From Rikenella microfusus (GTDB taxonomy: Bacteria > Bacteroidota > Bacteroidia > Bacteroidales > Tenuifilaceae), in NCBI GenBank assembly GCA_020722565.1, contig DYKO01000020.1, forward strand, positions 1 through 51,316: 51,316 bases of DNA. The letters are read 5' to 3'. Made by a program: the position numbers and the translations under genes. Shown one piece after another: positions 1-9,039 of the stretch (positions within the stretch are counted from its first letter, which is position 1; the number at the start of each line of letters is the position of its first letter). Under the pieces are notes generated by a model. That model did no database searches. It saw nothing but the letters and a program-made list of their open reading frames with translations, and was not told the origin of the DNA.

Positions 1-125
1 TTATTTACGGGGATGATAACTCTTATCTTAAAAAAATCATAAATGCAGGTTTCGACGGCGTTTATTTGGACATCATTGATGCTTTCGATTATTTTGAGCA
101 GAAATACATCAATAAAATTGTGTAA
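1..125 (+). CDS. C-terminal end of a TM1410/GH114-like putative glycosidase (partial)
   Basis: Frame 3 is open from the window edge to a TAA at 123-125 and gives 40 residues. They contain a GFDGVYLDIIDAF stretch, which I recognise as the conserved end of the TM1410/MJ1477 family (GH114-like, endo-alpha-1,4-polygalactosaminidase fold), where an Asp in the YLD motif lies near the barrel's active site. The start and most of the protein are outside the window, so length, signal peptide and substrate cannot be judged. An imperfect AT-rich inverted repeat (145-178) follows the stop but lacks a U tract. The family call is fairly good; the enzymatic role is unproven. Confidence 0.6.
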   Translation, partial: IYGDDNSYLKKIINAGFDGVYLDIIDAFDYFEQKYINKIV

Positions 126-560
126 GTAACGTATATTCAATAATTGCAAATATTCTCGGGAATAAGAAATATTTTGCAAAAATGAAAATTTTGTGCCAAT
201 TTAAAACAACTGTATATTCAGATCTCACAAATACGCATATATAATTCCGTTACCATCAGATTTGAAAGTAAACATGCAGATATATCATATTAATCCGAAA
301 AATAAACCCTTTTGCTGCTCGCTGTTCATTGTAATTTTTGGGAAATATTTCCTAATGTATAACTTTGAAATTGACATAGCCAGATGGGGTAACAATTAAC
401 TAACCCAATATCGCTACTGACATATATCAAAATCTAAATATTTTAAATTGACTATATTTGCCTCAGAACAAACTGAAAAGATAGCAAAAGTGGTACTCCC
501 ATCAACTTATATTAAACTTTTACCAGTAATAAAGGGCAAGTAAAATAAAAATCAGATATT
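126..560. other. Gene-free spacer before dsbD
   Basis: This AT-rich spacer of 435 bases has no reading frame with recognisable protein sequence. It holds an imperfect inverted repeat at 145-178 (TGCAAATATT pairing with AATATTTTGCA, one bulge), possibly the 3' end of the upstream transcript, and a TATATTTG -7 element at 453-460 for dsbD. I see nothing else. Confidence 0.6.
453..460 (+). promoter_or_regulatory. Putative -7 element of the dsbD promoter (TATATTTG)
   Basis: TATATTTG matches the Bacteroidota -7 consensus TAnnTTTG exactly. It lies 100 bases before the dsbD ATG, giving a leader of about 95 nt. No TTG stands at the usual distance upstream, so only half the promoter is recognisable. 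Confidence 0.45.
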
Positions 561-2603
561 ATGAACAGAATCAAAGCATTTATCCTAACGTTTTTATCAC
601 TTGCAGGTGTTTCTGCAAGGGCACAAATGGACGATCCGGTTCAGTGGTCGGTTGAAACCCACAAGGTTGCTGATAAGAGATTTGAGGTGGTTATCACCGC
701 CAAAATTGACCAGGGCTGGCACCTTTATGCTACAAAACTTCCCGAGGGAGGGCCCCTGCCCACCAATTTTACTTTTGACAAACCCCTGGGCTATAAACTT
801 ATAGGTAGCATAAAAGAACTTAGTAAGAGCAAAACCGAACACGATGAGGTTTTCAACCTCGATTTATCGTTTTTTGAGAACGAAGCCAGGTTCTCACAGC
901 TCATAGAGCTAACTGCCGAAGAAGCCCCCATCAACATAAACGTAGAGTTTCAGGCCTGCTATGCCGATAAGTGCATTTACCTGGAAAAATCGATACCAAC
1001 CTTTGCAAAAACTTCGGTTCCCATTACTGATACAAAGCCACAAATTACTGAAGAAGCACCAGAAAATGAAGCCGTTGCTTCCCTTGTTCCCGCTGACGCT
1101 TCCCCCTCGCAGGCCAAAACAAAACCCGAAAAAGAATCGCTTTGGTGGTTTTTCTTAGTTGCCTTTGCTGCCGGACTTGCTGGTTTGCTCACGCCTTGCG
1201 TATTCCCCATGATACCCATGACTGTATCGTTTTTTATGGGCAAGCAGCAAATCCGGGCAAAAGCCATACTCAATGCATTTGTTTTTGGACTTTCAATTGT
1301 GGTCATTTATACATCGCTGGGTTTAATTATATCGCTATTTAACCTGGGTTCGGATTTTGCGAATGCCCTAACCTCGCACTGGATAACAAATACCATTTTC
1401 TTTATACTTTTCATTGCATTTGCCGCATCGTTTTTTGGGTTGTTTGAGATTGTTCTGCCGGGTAGCCTTGCCAACAAAACCGATAGCAAAGCCGATAGGG
1501 GCGGCTTAATTGGTTCGTTTTTCTTAGCATTAACCACAGTTATTGTTAGCTTATCATGCGTTGGTCCAATTGTTGGTGCTCTGCTGGTTGAGGCAGCTGC
1601 TGGATTAGGAGCAAAGCCCATTGTGGGTATGTTTGGCTTTTCGCTGGCATTTTCTATTCCCTTTACACTTTTCGCAATATTCCCTTCGTGGCTAAACTCG
1701 CTGCCTCGCAGCGGGGGATGGATGAATTCGGTTAAGATATTTCTGGGCTTTATTGTACTGGCATTCTCTCTCAAGTTCCTGCTCACCATTGATCAAGGCT
1801 ACCAGCTTAATTTTATAAGTCGGGAAGGATACATAGCTATTTGGATGGCACTATTTACCCTACTGGGATTGTACCTACTGGGCAAAATAAAGTTTAAACT
1901 CGATTCCGAGATACAGCATGTTGGCGTACTGCGTTTGTTCCTTGCTATCGCCAGTTTTGCCTTTGTGTTTTACCTTTTACCCGGCCTGTTTGGGGCACCA
2001 CTAAAAACCATTTCGGGATTACTCCCCCCACTTTCAAGCCAAACCTTCAACATATTAGAAGATAAACAACCTTTAGCTTCACAAACATCACAAGGTCCAG
2101 TTAATCCAAATTCACTTTGCGAAGAGCCCCGCTTTGCCGATTTTCTTAAACTACCCCATGGGCTGCAGGGCTACTTCGATTACGAACAGGCTTTGCGCTG
2201 CGCACGCGAGCAAAAGAAACCCTTATTCATCGATTTTGTGGGCCACACCTGTGCCAATTGTAAGGTAATGGAGGCTCAGGTTTGGAGCGATCCCAGAGTG
2301 CTCGAACGGCTTCGTCGCAACTATGTTATTGTTGCCCTATACGTTGATGACCGCACAGATCTTCCAGAATATGAATGGGTTACCTCAACCCATGATGGAA
2401 AGGTTAAAAAAACCATAGGCAAGAAAAATGCCGACTTCCAAGCTACCCGTTTCAACGTTAACGGGCAGCCCTACTATGTGCTACTCGACAATGAGGAGAA
2501 CCTACTCACCCAACCCCGTGGATACGATTTGGACGTTGAAGCTTTTATAGCATTTCTTGAAAAAGGGGTAGAGGAATTCAACAAGCGCTTGCAAGAAGAT
2601 TAA
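561..2603 (+). CDS. dsbD: Thiol:disulfide interchange protein DsbD
   Basis: This inner-membrane reductase (680 aa) passes electrons from cytoplasmic thioredoxin to periplasmic thiols, for example for cytochrome c maturation and disulfide isomerisation. The order is a signal peptide (1-21), an N-terminal periplasmic domain with a cysteine pair C133/C138 (ACYADKC), a membrane domain of about eight helices (195-490) with TPC around 212 and SC around 333, and a C-terminal thioredoxin domain with CANC (C564, C567). All three redox pairs of the DsbD relay are present, so this is the full three-domain form and not a CcdA-type short protein. The start at 561 gives a clean signal peptide. It is monocistronic by position: a promoter-like TATATTTG lies upstream and a terminator follows the stop. 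Confidence 0.93.
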   Translation: MNRIKAFILTFLSLAGVSARAQMDDPVQWSVETHKVADKRFEVVITAKIDQGWHLYATKLPEGGPLPTNFTFDKPLGYKLIGSIKELSKSKTEHDEVFNLDLSFFENEARFSQLIELTAEEAPININVEFQACYADKCIYLEKSIPTFAKTSVPITDTKPQITEEAPENEAVASLVPADASPSQAKTKPEKESLWWFFLVAFAAGLAGLLTPCVFPMIPMTVSFFMGKQQIRAKAILNAFVFGLSIVVIYTSLGLIISLFNLGSDFANALTSHWITNTIFFILFIAFAASFFGLFEIVLPGSLANKTDSKADRGGLIGSFFLALTTVIVSLSCVGPIVGALLVEAAAGLGAKPIVGMFGFSLAFSIPFTLFAIFPSWLNSLPRSGGWMNSVKIFLGFIVLAFSLKFLLTIDQGYQLNFISREGYIAIWMALFTLLGLYLLGKIKFKLDSEIQHVGVLRLFLAIASFAFVFYLLPGLFGAPLKTISGLLPPLSSQTFNILEDKQPLASQTSQGPVNPNSLCEEPRFADFLKLPHGLQGYFDYEQALRCAREQKKPLFIDFVGHTCANCKVMEAQVWSDPRVLERLRRNYVIVALYVDDRTDLPEYEWVTSTHDGKVKKTIGKKNADFQATRFNVNGQPYYVLLDNEENLLTQPRGYDLDVEAFIAFLEKGVEEFNKRLQED

Positions 2604-3271
2604 TTTTTCTTAAATCGAAAGATACAATCAGAGGCGCGAGCTATCGCGCCTCTTTGCTTTTCCAAATATCAACTCAAGAGAAAAATTAAATAGATAAATT
2701 AACCAAAACCATTTAAAACAGAGGTTAAATTTGGTATTTCGCCTTAGGTACACAAATTTTACTATTGAATTTATCATTATCCCATTTTTATTGATGGGTT
2801 TAGATAAAATAAAAAAATTCTGTTTTTAATTATTAGCAACATTTTTTTACCAGAATGTGAAGGAAGACATTTTATATACCATGGCTACAGTAAACACAGC
2901 AATATCTGGTTTTGGTTATAGTACTTTTTTTTTGCATTTTTCACATTTTTAAAAATTGAAAAGAATCCATGGGAATAGTTTCTCCCTTTTTTATATCTCT
3001 ATTATTTAAGTACTATTTTCATTTTGCTACTATTAAATCTATTTCCCCGTACTTTGAGTTAACAATAAAATGGCATTTTCCTATTTATACTTCACTTTAC
3101 TAATAATTAATAGCAATTAGTTCCCTATAAATTCCTGCGAATTAATATTATAAATTAAAAGCAAAATAATTCATTTCAAAGAAATATTTAAAAATAAAAA
3201 GTCAACATAAAAAATTAAAATGATGAAAAGCGTACTGCATAACTTCATAAAAACGCAATATACCGAGGCTG
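2604..3271. other. Gene-free AT-rich spacer between convergent dsbD and lnt
   Basis: About 670 bases separate two converging genes. Apart from the dsbD terminator I find no coding frame with protein-like composition, no RNA gene and no repeat. The stretch is strongly AT-rich with A and T homopolymers, which in this genome marks non-coding DNA. No clear terminator for lnt was found on the minus strand. Confidence 0.6.
2631..2661 (+). terminator. Rho-independent terminator of dsbD
   Basis: A perfect 9-bp stem (GAGGCGCGA with TCGCGCCTC, 2631-2639 and 2644-2652) closes a four-base loop and is followed by TTTGCTTTT. It lies 27 bases after the dsbD stop. Confidence 0.9.
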
Positions 3272-4894
3272 TTAAAGTTGAGATTTTTTTCTATTCATCA
3301 GGTATTGTGAAATGGCATAGGCCAACGATAAAAGAGCCATAAAGGCCGAAATATTTCCAATGTAATCGCCATGGCGGGCGTAGTATGAGGTTTTGTTATT
3401 AGCGTAAATGGTACCCTTAATGGCTCCGCGTTTCCACCAGCCCAACGAGTCAACTATATCGCCCCTTTGGTTTATCAAGGCGGAAATGCCGGTATTGGCT
3501 GATCGTGCAATGGATCGGCGCATTTCAATAGCGCGAATGCGCGAGAACGAAAGGTGCTGACGGTAGCCGGGCGTATCGCCCCACCAGCCATCGTTGGTAA
3601 TTACAAAAAGCAGGTTAGCACCATTGGCCACATATCCCGAAACGTACTCACCAAAAACCGACTCGTAACATATAATAGGGCCTACTCCAAAACGGTTGTC
3701 GGATGAACGAAACACCCCCCTATTGGGCTGAGTGCCCAGGCTCCCAGTAATCCCACCCAGGTCAATCGACAGTTTATCGAGAAATCTCAGGTACTGGGGG
3801 TAGGGCATCATCTCAACCCCCACCACCAATTTCGATTTATGGTAAACAGGAAGGCTGAAAGTCGTATCAACCTGAACGGCCGAATTATAACGATCGTAAA
3901 AGTAGTTCTGGTCTGAAGGAAGCCTGCGAGCGGTATAAGATATGGGTTCACCCGGCTCATAGAGCCGAAGCGATACCAACCCGGTTACCCAACTGGTGTG
4001 AGGGTGCCTGTCAACAAACTCTTTTATACGTTTTATGCAATGATTCTCGGCCAACTGATGCTCCCATATTCGGTCGTCGATGGCAGTTTCGGGACAAACC
4101 ACGTAGCTGATTGAGCTGTCGATGTGCTGCTCCGCAAGGTTTAGCATTATATCCATCTGCTGCTCATTGGTAAGCCCGCTGAACTTTTCGTTATACGGGT
4201 CGATATTGGGTTGAACAATTAGCACCTTAATAGGTTCTCCCTTATCGCCCTGATTAAAGTATATGTAGAGCGACAGGGCAAATGGTATGGTAAAAAACAA
4301 TAACACATCGGCAAAAAACCAAGCTATTCGACCGTAAACTTTTTCGCGCAAGGCAGTAATCTGCGATATAATGAAGAAATTAACAATCAGAATCCAGAGC
4401 GAACCTCCCAGTACGCCAGTGTACTCGTACCACTGAATTACCATGGGGTGGTTTCCCAAGCTATTCCCAAGTGTTAACCAAGGCCAGGTTATCTCGGAAT
4501 TATGAAAAAATTGTTCCCAAGCCAGCCAAAAGGTAATGAAAGCAAAAGCACCAATGGTTTTGCTGGTTTTTATATGGATAAAATGATATATGCTGAATAC
4601 CAGAGTCATTAGCATCGAAGTGAGCACAACCGCCAGGAGTGACCCCACAACAGTAGCATTGTAAATCCACCAGGTTGCCAAAAGATTCCACGTAAAAAAA
4701 GCTAGGTAAACGTACCCTATAATTGTCCAGTAGTCCTTTTTCAGTTCCACTAGCCTATAGTAGGAAATGAATAACGGAACAAGTGCAAAAAAAATGGTGT
4801 AGCTGGGTAGCGATTCGTACCACGGCAGCGCCAGTAGCACTCCCGATAAAAGCATCAGAAAAACATGTGAATTCAAAATCCTTGGGGTTTGCAT
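3272..4894 (-). CDS. lnt: Apolipoprotein N-acyltransferase Lnt
   Basis: Lnt adds the third acyl chain to the N-terminal cysteine of diacylated lipoproteins in the inner membrane, the last step of lipoprotein maturation. The protein (540 aa from the chosen start) has about six N-terminal membrane helices, then a nitrilase-fold periplasmic domain (about 225-510) and a final helix. The catalytic triad is visible: E269 (CPETA), K353 (YHKSKLV) and C409 (ICYES); the NDGWWGD motif is also present. The frame opens earlier with a GTG at 4915, but a TATCTTTA -7-like element at 4918-4925 would place transcription start at or after that GTG, so the ATG at 4894 is preferred. It is divergent from the aldehyde dehydrogenase pseudogene. 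Confidence 0.93.
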   Translation of the reverse strand: MQTPRILNSHVFLMLLSGVLLALPWYESLPSYTIFFALVPLFISYYRLVELKKDYWTIIGYVYLAFFTWNLLATWWIYNATVVGSLLAVVLTSMLMTLVFSIYHFIHIKTSKTIGAFAFITFWLAWEQFFHNSEITWPWLTLGNSLGNHPMVIQWYEYTGVLGGSLWILIVNFFIISQITALREKVYGRIAWFFADVLLFFTIPFALSLYIYFNQGDKGEPIKVLIVQPNIDPYNEKFSGLTNEQQMDIMLNLAEQHIDSSISYVVCPETAIDDRIWEHQLAENHCIKRIKEFVDRHPHTSWVTGLVSLRLYEPGEPISYTARRLPSDQNYFYDRYNSAVQVDTTFSLPVYHKSKLVVGVEMMPYPQYLRFLDKLSIDLGGITGSLGTQPNRGVFRSSDNRFGVGPIICYESVFGEYVSGYVANGANLLFVITNDGWWGDTPGYRQHLSFSRIRAIEMRRSIARSANTGISALINQRGDIVDSLGWWKRGAIKGTIYANNKTSYYARHGDYIGNISAFMALLSLAYAISQYLMNRKKSQL

Positions 4895-4917
4895 GGCAAT
4901 AGGAATAAAAACCACTG

Positions 4918-4925
4918 TAAAGATA
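4918..4925 (-). promoter_or_regulatory. Putative -7 element of the lnt promoter (TATCTTTA)
   Basis: On the minus strand TATCTTTA matches TAnnTTTG at all but the last position. It lies 23 bases before the lnt ATG, the same short-leader geometry seen at other genes here. Confidence 0.35.
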
Positions 4926-4959
4926 AACGTTTTGAAATTCGTAAAAATTCAATAAAAGT

Positions 4960-4967
4960 TAATTTTG
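4960..4967 (+). promoter_or_regulatory. Putative -7 element upstream of the aldehyde dehydrogenase pseudogene (TAATTTTG)
   Basis: TAATTTTG is a perfect TAnnTTTG match 23 bases before the ATG at 4991. A TTTG at 4931-4934 is 25 bases upstream, slightly further than usual. If active, the dead gene is still transcribed. Confidence 0.4.
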
Positions 4968-4990
4968 AGAAAATTTAAATTGAAAGAATT

Positions 4991-6420
4991 ATGGCCCTAC
5001 TAGAATACAAACCCTTTGTTGGTGGTGAGTTTGTAAGCACCACAGAAAAATATGAAGCTACATGCTCATGGGATGGATCAGCCATAGCAACTGTTCTCCT
5101 TTCCGGCAATGCTGAGCTAGAGCAGGCAATTGAAAAAGCAGGGCAAGCAAAAAAAACATGGCCGAACTCCCATCGTACGAGCGATATGAAATACTTATGG
5201 CTATAGCCCATGGCATCAAAAGCCGACGCGAAGAGTTTGCTCACACCCTAGTATTGGAAGCGTGTAAACCCATCAGGTTAACCATAAGCGAGATTGATAG
5301 GGCAATCCAAACCTTTATAGTAGCCGCCGAGGAAGCAAAACGACCTCCCGCCGAATACATTAAACTTGACTAGACCCCTGCCGGAAAGGACAAAGAAGGG
5401 CTGGTGAGTTACTTTCCTATAGGAATTATTGCGGGGATATCGCCCTTTAACTTTCCATTGAATTTAAGCGTACATAAAATAGCCCCAGCCATTGCTTCAG
5501 GATGCCCCATCATACTGAAGCCAGCACGTTCTAGCCCACTATCGGCATTAATGCTGGCCGAAGTTGTCAACACAACCACGCTACCCAAAGGTGGTCTTTC
5601 GATACTTCCAACCGACAGAGCAACAGGGAATAAGTTGGTAACCGATGATCGAATAGGATTGCTATCGTTTACCGGATCACCCCAGGTGGGTTGGGAATTG
5701 AAAGGGCAGGCTGATTGCAAACGAATAGTTCTTGAACTGGGCGGCAATGCAGGAGCTATAGTATCCCCAACGGCCGATATAGAGCTGGCAGTGGCAAAAT
5801 GCGTGAGCGAAGCATTTGCCCATGCAGGGCAGGTAGGCATTCTCACCCAACGAATATATGTGCACCAATCGGTTTATGATGAGTTCATCGCAAGGTTTGT
5901 AAGTGCTACAAGTGAACTTAAAAATGGGCATCCACTCGATTCCACTGCCGATATTTCATCGATAATTGATGAAGAAAATGCCATAAGGGTTGAGGAATGG
6001 GTAACCGAGGCTGTAAACGATGGAGCCAATCTGCTTTTGGGAGGGAAACGGCAGGGCTCTTACTTTCCACCAACCATTCTAACCCAAACCAAACCAGCCA
6101 TGAAGGTTTGCAGTAAGGAGGTGTTCGGGCCTGTGGTTACTATTGAACCCTACAGCAATTATATGGAAGCACTAAATCTAATCAATAACTCTGAATTTGG
6201 CCTGCAAGCAGGCGTATTCACCAAGCAAATAGACGAAATGAACCATGCTTTTACTGAGCTCCATGTAGGCGGTGTAATAATCAACGATGTACCCACCTTC
6301 AGAGTCGATCATATGCCCTATGGGGGCACTAAAAGTTCTGGCTTTGGTCGGGAGGGAGTGAAATACGCTATGTTAGAAATGCTTGAACCACGGTTACTTG
6401 TTAAAAACCGATTGAGTTAA
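4991..6420 (+). pseudogene. Aldehyde dehydrogenase family protein, broken by frameshift, stop codon and loss of the catalytic cysteine
   Basis: Three collinear segments together cover a whole NAD(P)-dependent aldehyde dehydrogenase (about 475 aa). Segment 1 (from 4991) runs out of frame at a run of eight A (5149-5156); one more A would join it to segment 2, which begins with an AELPSYERYEILM match to the family. Segment 2 ends at an in-frame TAG (5371-5373), and reading continues in the same frame through segment 3 (FPIGIIAGISPFNFPLNL, then the substrate and cofactor domains). The family's nucleophile motif GQVC reads GQVG (around 5829-5840), so the catalytic Cys is replaced by Gly. The general-base glutamate motif LELGGN and the C-terminal region are intact. 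The first two lesions alone could be assembly errors; the active-site change argues for genuine decay. The start at 4991 has its own promoter-like element. Confidence 0.88.
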
Positions 6421-6473
6421 CATTGTTTCTTACAACTTGATATCGAATGGCTTTTATTTTGTTTAGAAGTTGG

Positions 6474-6481
6474 TATATTTG
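6474..6481 (+). promoter_or_regulatory. Putative -7 element of the LysE-family gene (TATATTTG)
   Basis: TATATTTG, a perfect TAnnTTTG match, lies 24 bases before the ATG at 6506. A TTTTG at 6457-6461 is closer than a normal -33 box. Confidence 0.4.
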
Positions 6482-6505
6482 CGAAAATTTATGGGCGAAT
6501 AGGTA

Positions 6506-7141
6506 ATGCTTCTAACACTTTTGATAAAAGGTATGATAATTGGGCTTGCTGCAAGCATTCCCTTGGGGCCAATTGGTGTTATATGCGTACAACGCACCAT
6601 TAACAAAGGTAAGATAAGTGGTTTTTTCTCAGGCTTAGGTGCTGCTGCAGCTGACACCATTTTTGCTACCATTGCAGGATTTAGCCTTTCATTCATTATA
6701 AGTTTTATTGAAGAGCGGCAGCTCATTCTTGAAATTATTGGAGGTGCGATAGTTGTTATTCTTGGCCTTAAAACTTTCCGAACCAATCCGGTAGCCCAAC
6801 TCAAACGACACAAGAGAAAAAAGAATAATCTTTTTGAAGATTTCTTGTCGGTTCTCCTGCTTACCGGGACAAATCCCTTTACCGTTTTTTTCTTTATTGC
6901 AATGTTTGCCGCATCGGGGGTAATTGTTCATGACCAAAGCATTTGGGTTAACTCAATAGCGCTTATTGGTGTGTTTCTGGGTGCAGCATTGTGGTGGTAT
7001 ATTCTCAGTTCCGTAGTTAACTACTTCCGTCGCCATTTCAGACTAAAGCAACTCTGGTGGATTAATAAAATTGCCGGTGCTATTATTACTATTTTAGGCG
7101 TTCTTGCAATTGGTAACGTAGTTAACAAGTTGCTTTTTTAG
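6506..7141 (+). CDS. LysE family transporter
   Basis: This 211-residue inner-membrane protein has about six hydrophobic helices. The N-terminal pattern GLAASIPLGPIGVICVQRTINKG is diagnostic of the LysE/RhtB superfamily, which exports amino acids such as lysine, homoserine or threonine using ion gradients. A positively charged loop (around 98-112) separates the two halves, and the second half begins with TGTNPFTVFFF, the counterpart of the NP motif of the family. The substrate cannot be read from sequence. The gene stands alone: an aldehyde dehydrogenase pseudogene precedes it (85 bases) and a histidine kinase with its own -7 element follows (107 bases). Confidence 0.85.
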   Translation: MLLTLLIKGMIIGLAASIPLGPIGVICVQRTINKGKISGFFSGLGAAAADTIFATIAGFSLSFIISFIEERQLILEIIGGAIVVILGLKTFRTNPVAQLKRHKRKKNNLFEDFLSVLLLTGTNPFTVFFFIAMFAASGVIVHDQSIWVNSIALIGVFLGAALWWYILSSVVNYFRRHFRLKQLWWINKIAGAIITILGVLAIGNVVNKLLF

Positions 7142-7214
7142 TGCCATTTCAACTGTTCTTGTTATTTATTTTCAGTTTTTTTTCAGCCTATCGTAATCGA
7201 GTGTATTTTTTTGC

Positions 7215-7222
7215 TATATTTG
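7215..7222 (+). promoter_or_regulatory. Putative -7 element of the hybrid kinase gene (TATATTTG)
   Basis: TATATTTG matches TAnnTTTG and lies 26 bases before the ATG at 7249. No convincing -33 TTG was found. Confidence 0.4.
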
Positions 7223-7248
7223 ATTTTGTTAATTAATGGATTACTTCC

Positions 7249-9039
7249 ATGAATTTGGCTAATAGAATTATCGATATTTTTACCTTTGGTATTGAGGGGA
7301 AAGCATCCAAAGAAACTACTGACAAGCTTGTTCAACTCAGTGCCATATTAGTTCCCACACTTGTTCTTTATTCTATAATAGGAATATTAGCAATTATTAA
7401 TTCGGAGCTAGTTACAGGTACTATTTATTTTGCATCCATCATAATTGGCACAATCCTACTTTTTGATATTTTCAGAACTAAGCAGCTGCTCTGGCAGGGC
7501 ATTACCCTAACATCAATATTAGGCACTGCTATTATTCTAAGTTTAGCATTAGGCACATCAGAGCTATCTATAATTCTGGCACTAGCGGCATATCCAATAG
7601 TAAGTTACTATGCATCATCAGTATATAATAAACAAGCCATATTATTAATTGCATTTACACTTCTACTGATCCTGACCCTGTTTTTAGCGCCCATTGTTAA
7701 TGAAAAAATAATGGAAAGTCCCATTTTTGCTAACCGGTTGGCAATAGTGTTAGGTTTTCCATTCTATGTTTTAGGTGTATCGATTTTAATTTTTTTTAAA
7801 TACAAGCAGCTACATGGCTTAGAACAAAAAACACTGGAGCTCAAAAATGATATTAAACATCAAAATGAACTCATAGCAAAGCTATCACACGACATCAGAA
7901 CACCATTGAATAACATTGTTATCCTATCGAACATACTTTCCAACCAGATCCAGGATGAGCGGCAGAAGGACATGATAAATACCATTCTGGCCTCATCGAA
8001 CAACCTGATGAGTACCCTTAATAGCATGATCGATTTTTTATCAAGAGAACAAACCAAGGAAATCAGCGAGGTAAAGCTACCTTTTGACCTGCAAAATGCA
8101 CTTAATAACACATTTAGGTTGTTTGCCACTCAATCGGGGACTGTTGGCTTTTCGCTTAAATATGACGACCGGTTACCACGTACACTTATTGGCGATCCGG
8201 TAAAACTGAAACAAATTTTCTTGAACATCACTGAAAGCATTATAAAGAATAAGAGCGTACCCAAGGTTATCATGGATATTAAGGTTAGTAAGATAAATGA
8301 TACCAGGGAGCATGTTGACATTTACACTGAGATAAAAATTAATTCCCCGCTATTACTTCATCAAGCCGAAGGCATAATACCATCAATCTCTGGCGATACA
8401 TCAAACACATCTTTGAGCAATCAAGTATTCATTGAAATGCTCGATTTAAAGATTGCTTCCAAACTGATACAGGAGAAAGGAGGGAAGCTCAATGTACGCT
8501 TAAGTTCACAGGATGCCCTTATAAATTTTAATGTTCGATTTGCACTAATCCCTTCAGCATTAAAAGAAGAAAACATTCAGGTAGCTCAGGAGCCCATAAC
8601 CAATGAGGCTCATTTGCAAACCCCTGTGGTTACGCCTAAAAGTTCATCTTCTGAGGTAAATTTAGAAAATGCTAATGTTTTACTGGTTGAGGATAATCTA
8701 ATAAATCAGAAAATTGTGATACTCAGCCTTAAAAAACTTGTTAAAAACATCGATGTTGCAGTTAATGGCAAAGAAGCACTCGATAAGTTTGGGACAAGCA
8801 AATACGATATTATTCTTATGGATATTCAAATGCCCATAATGAATGGGTATATGGCAGCAAAAAAAATCAGGGAACTTGAAGCCAGCACCAATACACATAC
8901 GCCAATAATTGCCATTACGGCAAATGCCTTACTGGGCGACAAAGAGGAATGCTTGGCTGCAGGAATGGACGACTACATTAGCAAGCCCTTTCAAATTGAG
9001 GTACTCATTCAAAAAATGCGCAACCTACTTAAGTCCTAA
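7249..9039 (+). CDS. Hybrid histidine kinase with C-terminal receiver and degenerate ATP-binding domain
   Basis: This 596-residue membrane protein has about six helices (30-190), a short linker helix, a HisKA dimerisation domain with phospho-acceptor H214 (KLSHDIRTPLNN), a region in the position of the HATPase domain (about 270-440), and a C-terminal receiver domain (475-595) with acidic pair E481/D482, phospho-acceptor D525 (LMDIQMP) and K579 (SKPF). The ATPase region keeps GDPVKLKQIFLN but has S330 where the magnesium-binding Asn of the N box should be. I see no DxGxG (G1 box) and no glycine-rich G2 box: the equivalent segment reads EMLDLKIASKLI. The protein may therefore not phosphorylate itself; it could act as a phosphatase, a scaffold or a partner of another kinase. 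Its stop codon overlaps that of the converging patatin gene. Confidence 0.85.
   Translation: MNLANRIIDIFTFGIEGKASKETTDKLVQLSAILVPTLVLYSIIGILAIINSELVTGTIYFASIIIGTILLFDIFRTKQLLWQGITLTSILGTAIILSLALGTSELSIILALAAYPIVSYYASSVYNKQAILLIAFTLLLILTLFLAPIVNEKIMESPIFANRLAIVLGFPFYVLGVSILIFFKYKQLHGLEQKTLELKNDIKHQNELIAKLSHDIRTPLNNIVILSNILSNQIQDERQKDMINTILASSNNLMSTLNSMIDFLSREQTKEISEVKLPFDLQNALNNTFRLFATQSGTVGFSLKYDDRLPRTLIGDPVKLKQIFLNITESIIKNKSVPKVIMDIKVSKINDTREHVDIYTEIKINSPLLLHQAEGIIPSISGDTSNTSLSNQVFIEMLDLKIASKLIQEKGGKLNVRLSSQDALINFNVRFALIPSALKEENIQVAQEPITNEAHLQTPVVTPKSSSSEVNLENANVLLVEDNLINQKIVILSLKKLVKNIDVAVNGKEALDKFGTSKYDIILMDIQMPIMNGYMAAKKIRELEASTNTHTPIIAITANALLGDKEECLAAGMDDYISKPFQIEVLIQKMRNLLKS

Noticed and set aside
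145-178. Inverted repeat after the left-edge gene as a terminator
   Set aside because: The stem is AT-rich with a bulge and is followed by AAAATGAAAA, not T residues, so a terminator call is not supported.
4895-4915. GTG start of lnt at 4915
   Set aside because: It adds seven residues with no family support and coincides with the region just after a -7-like element; the ATG at 4894 fits better.
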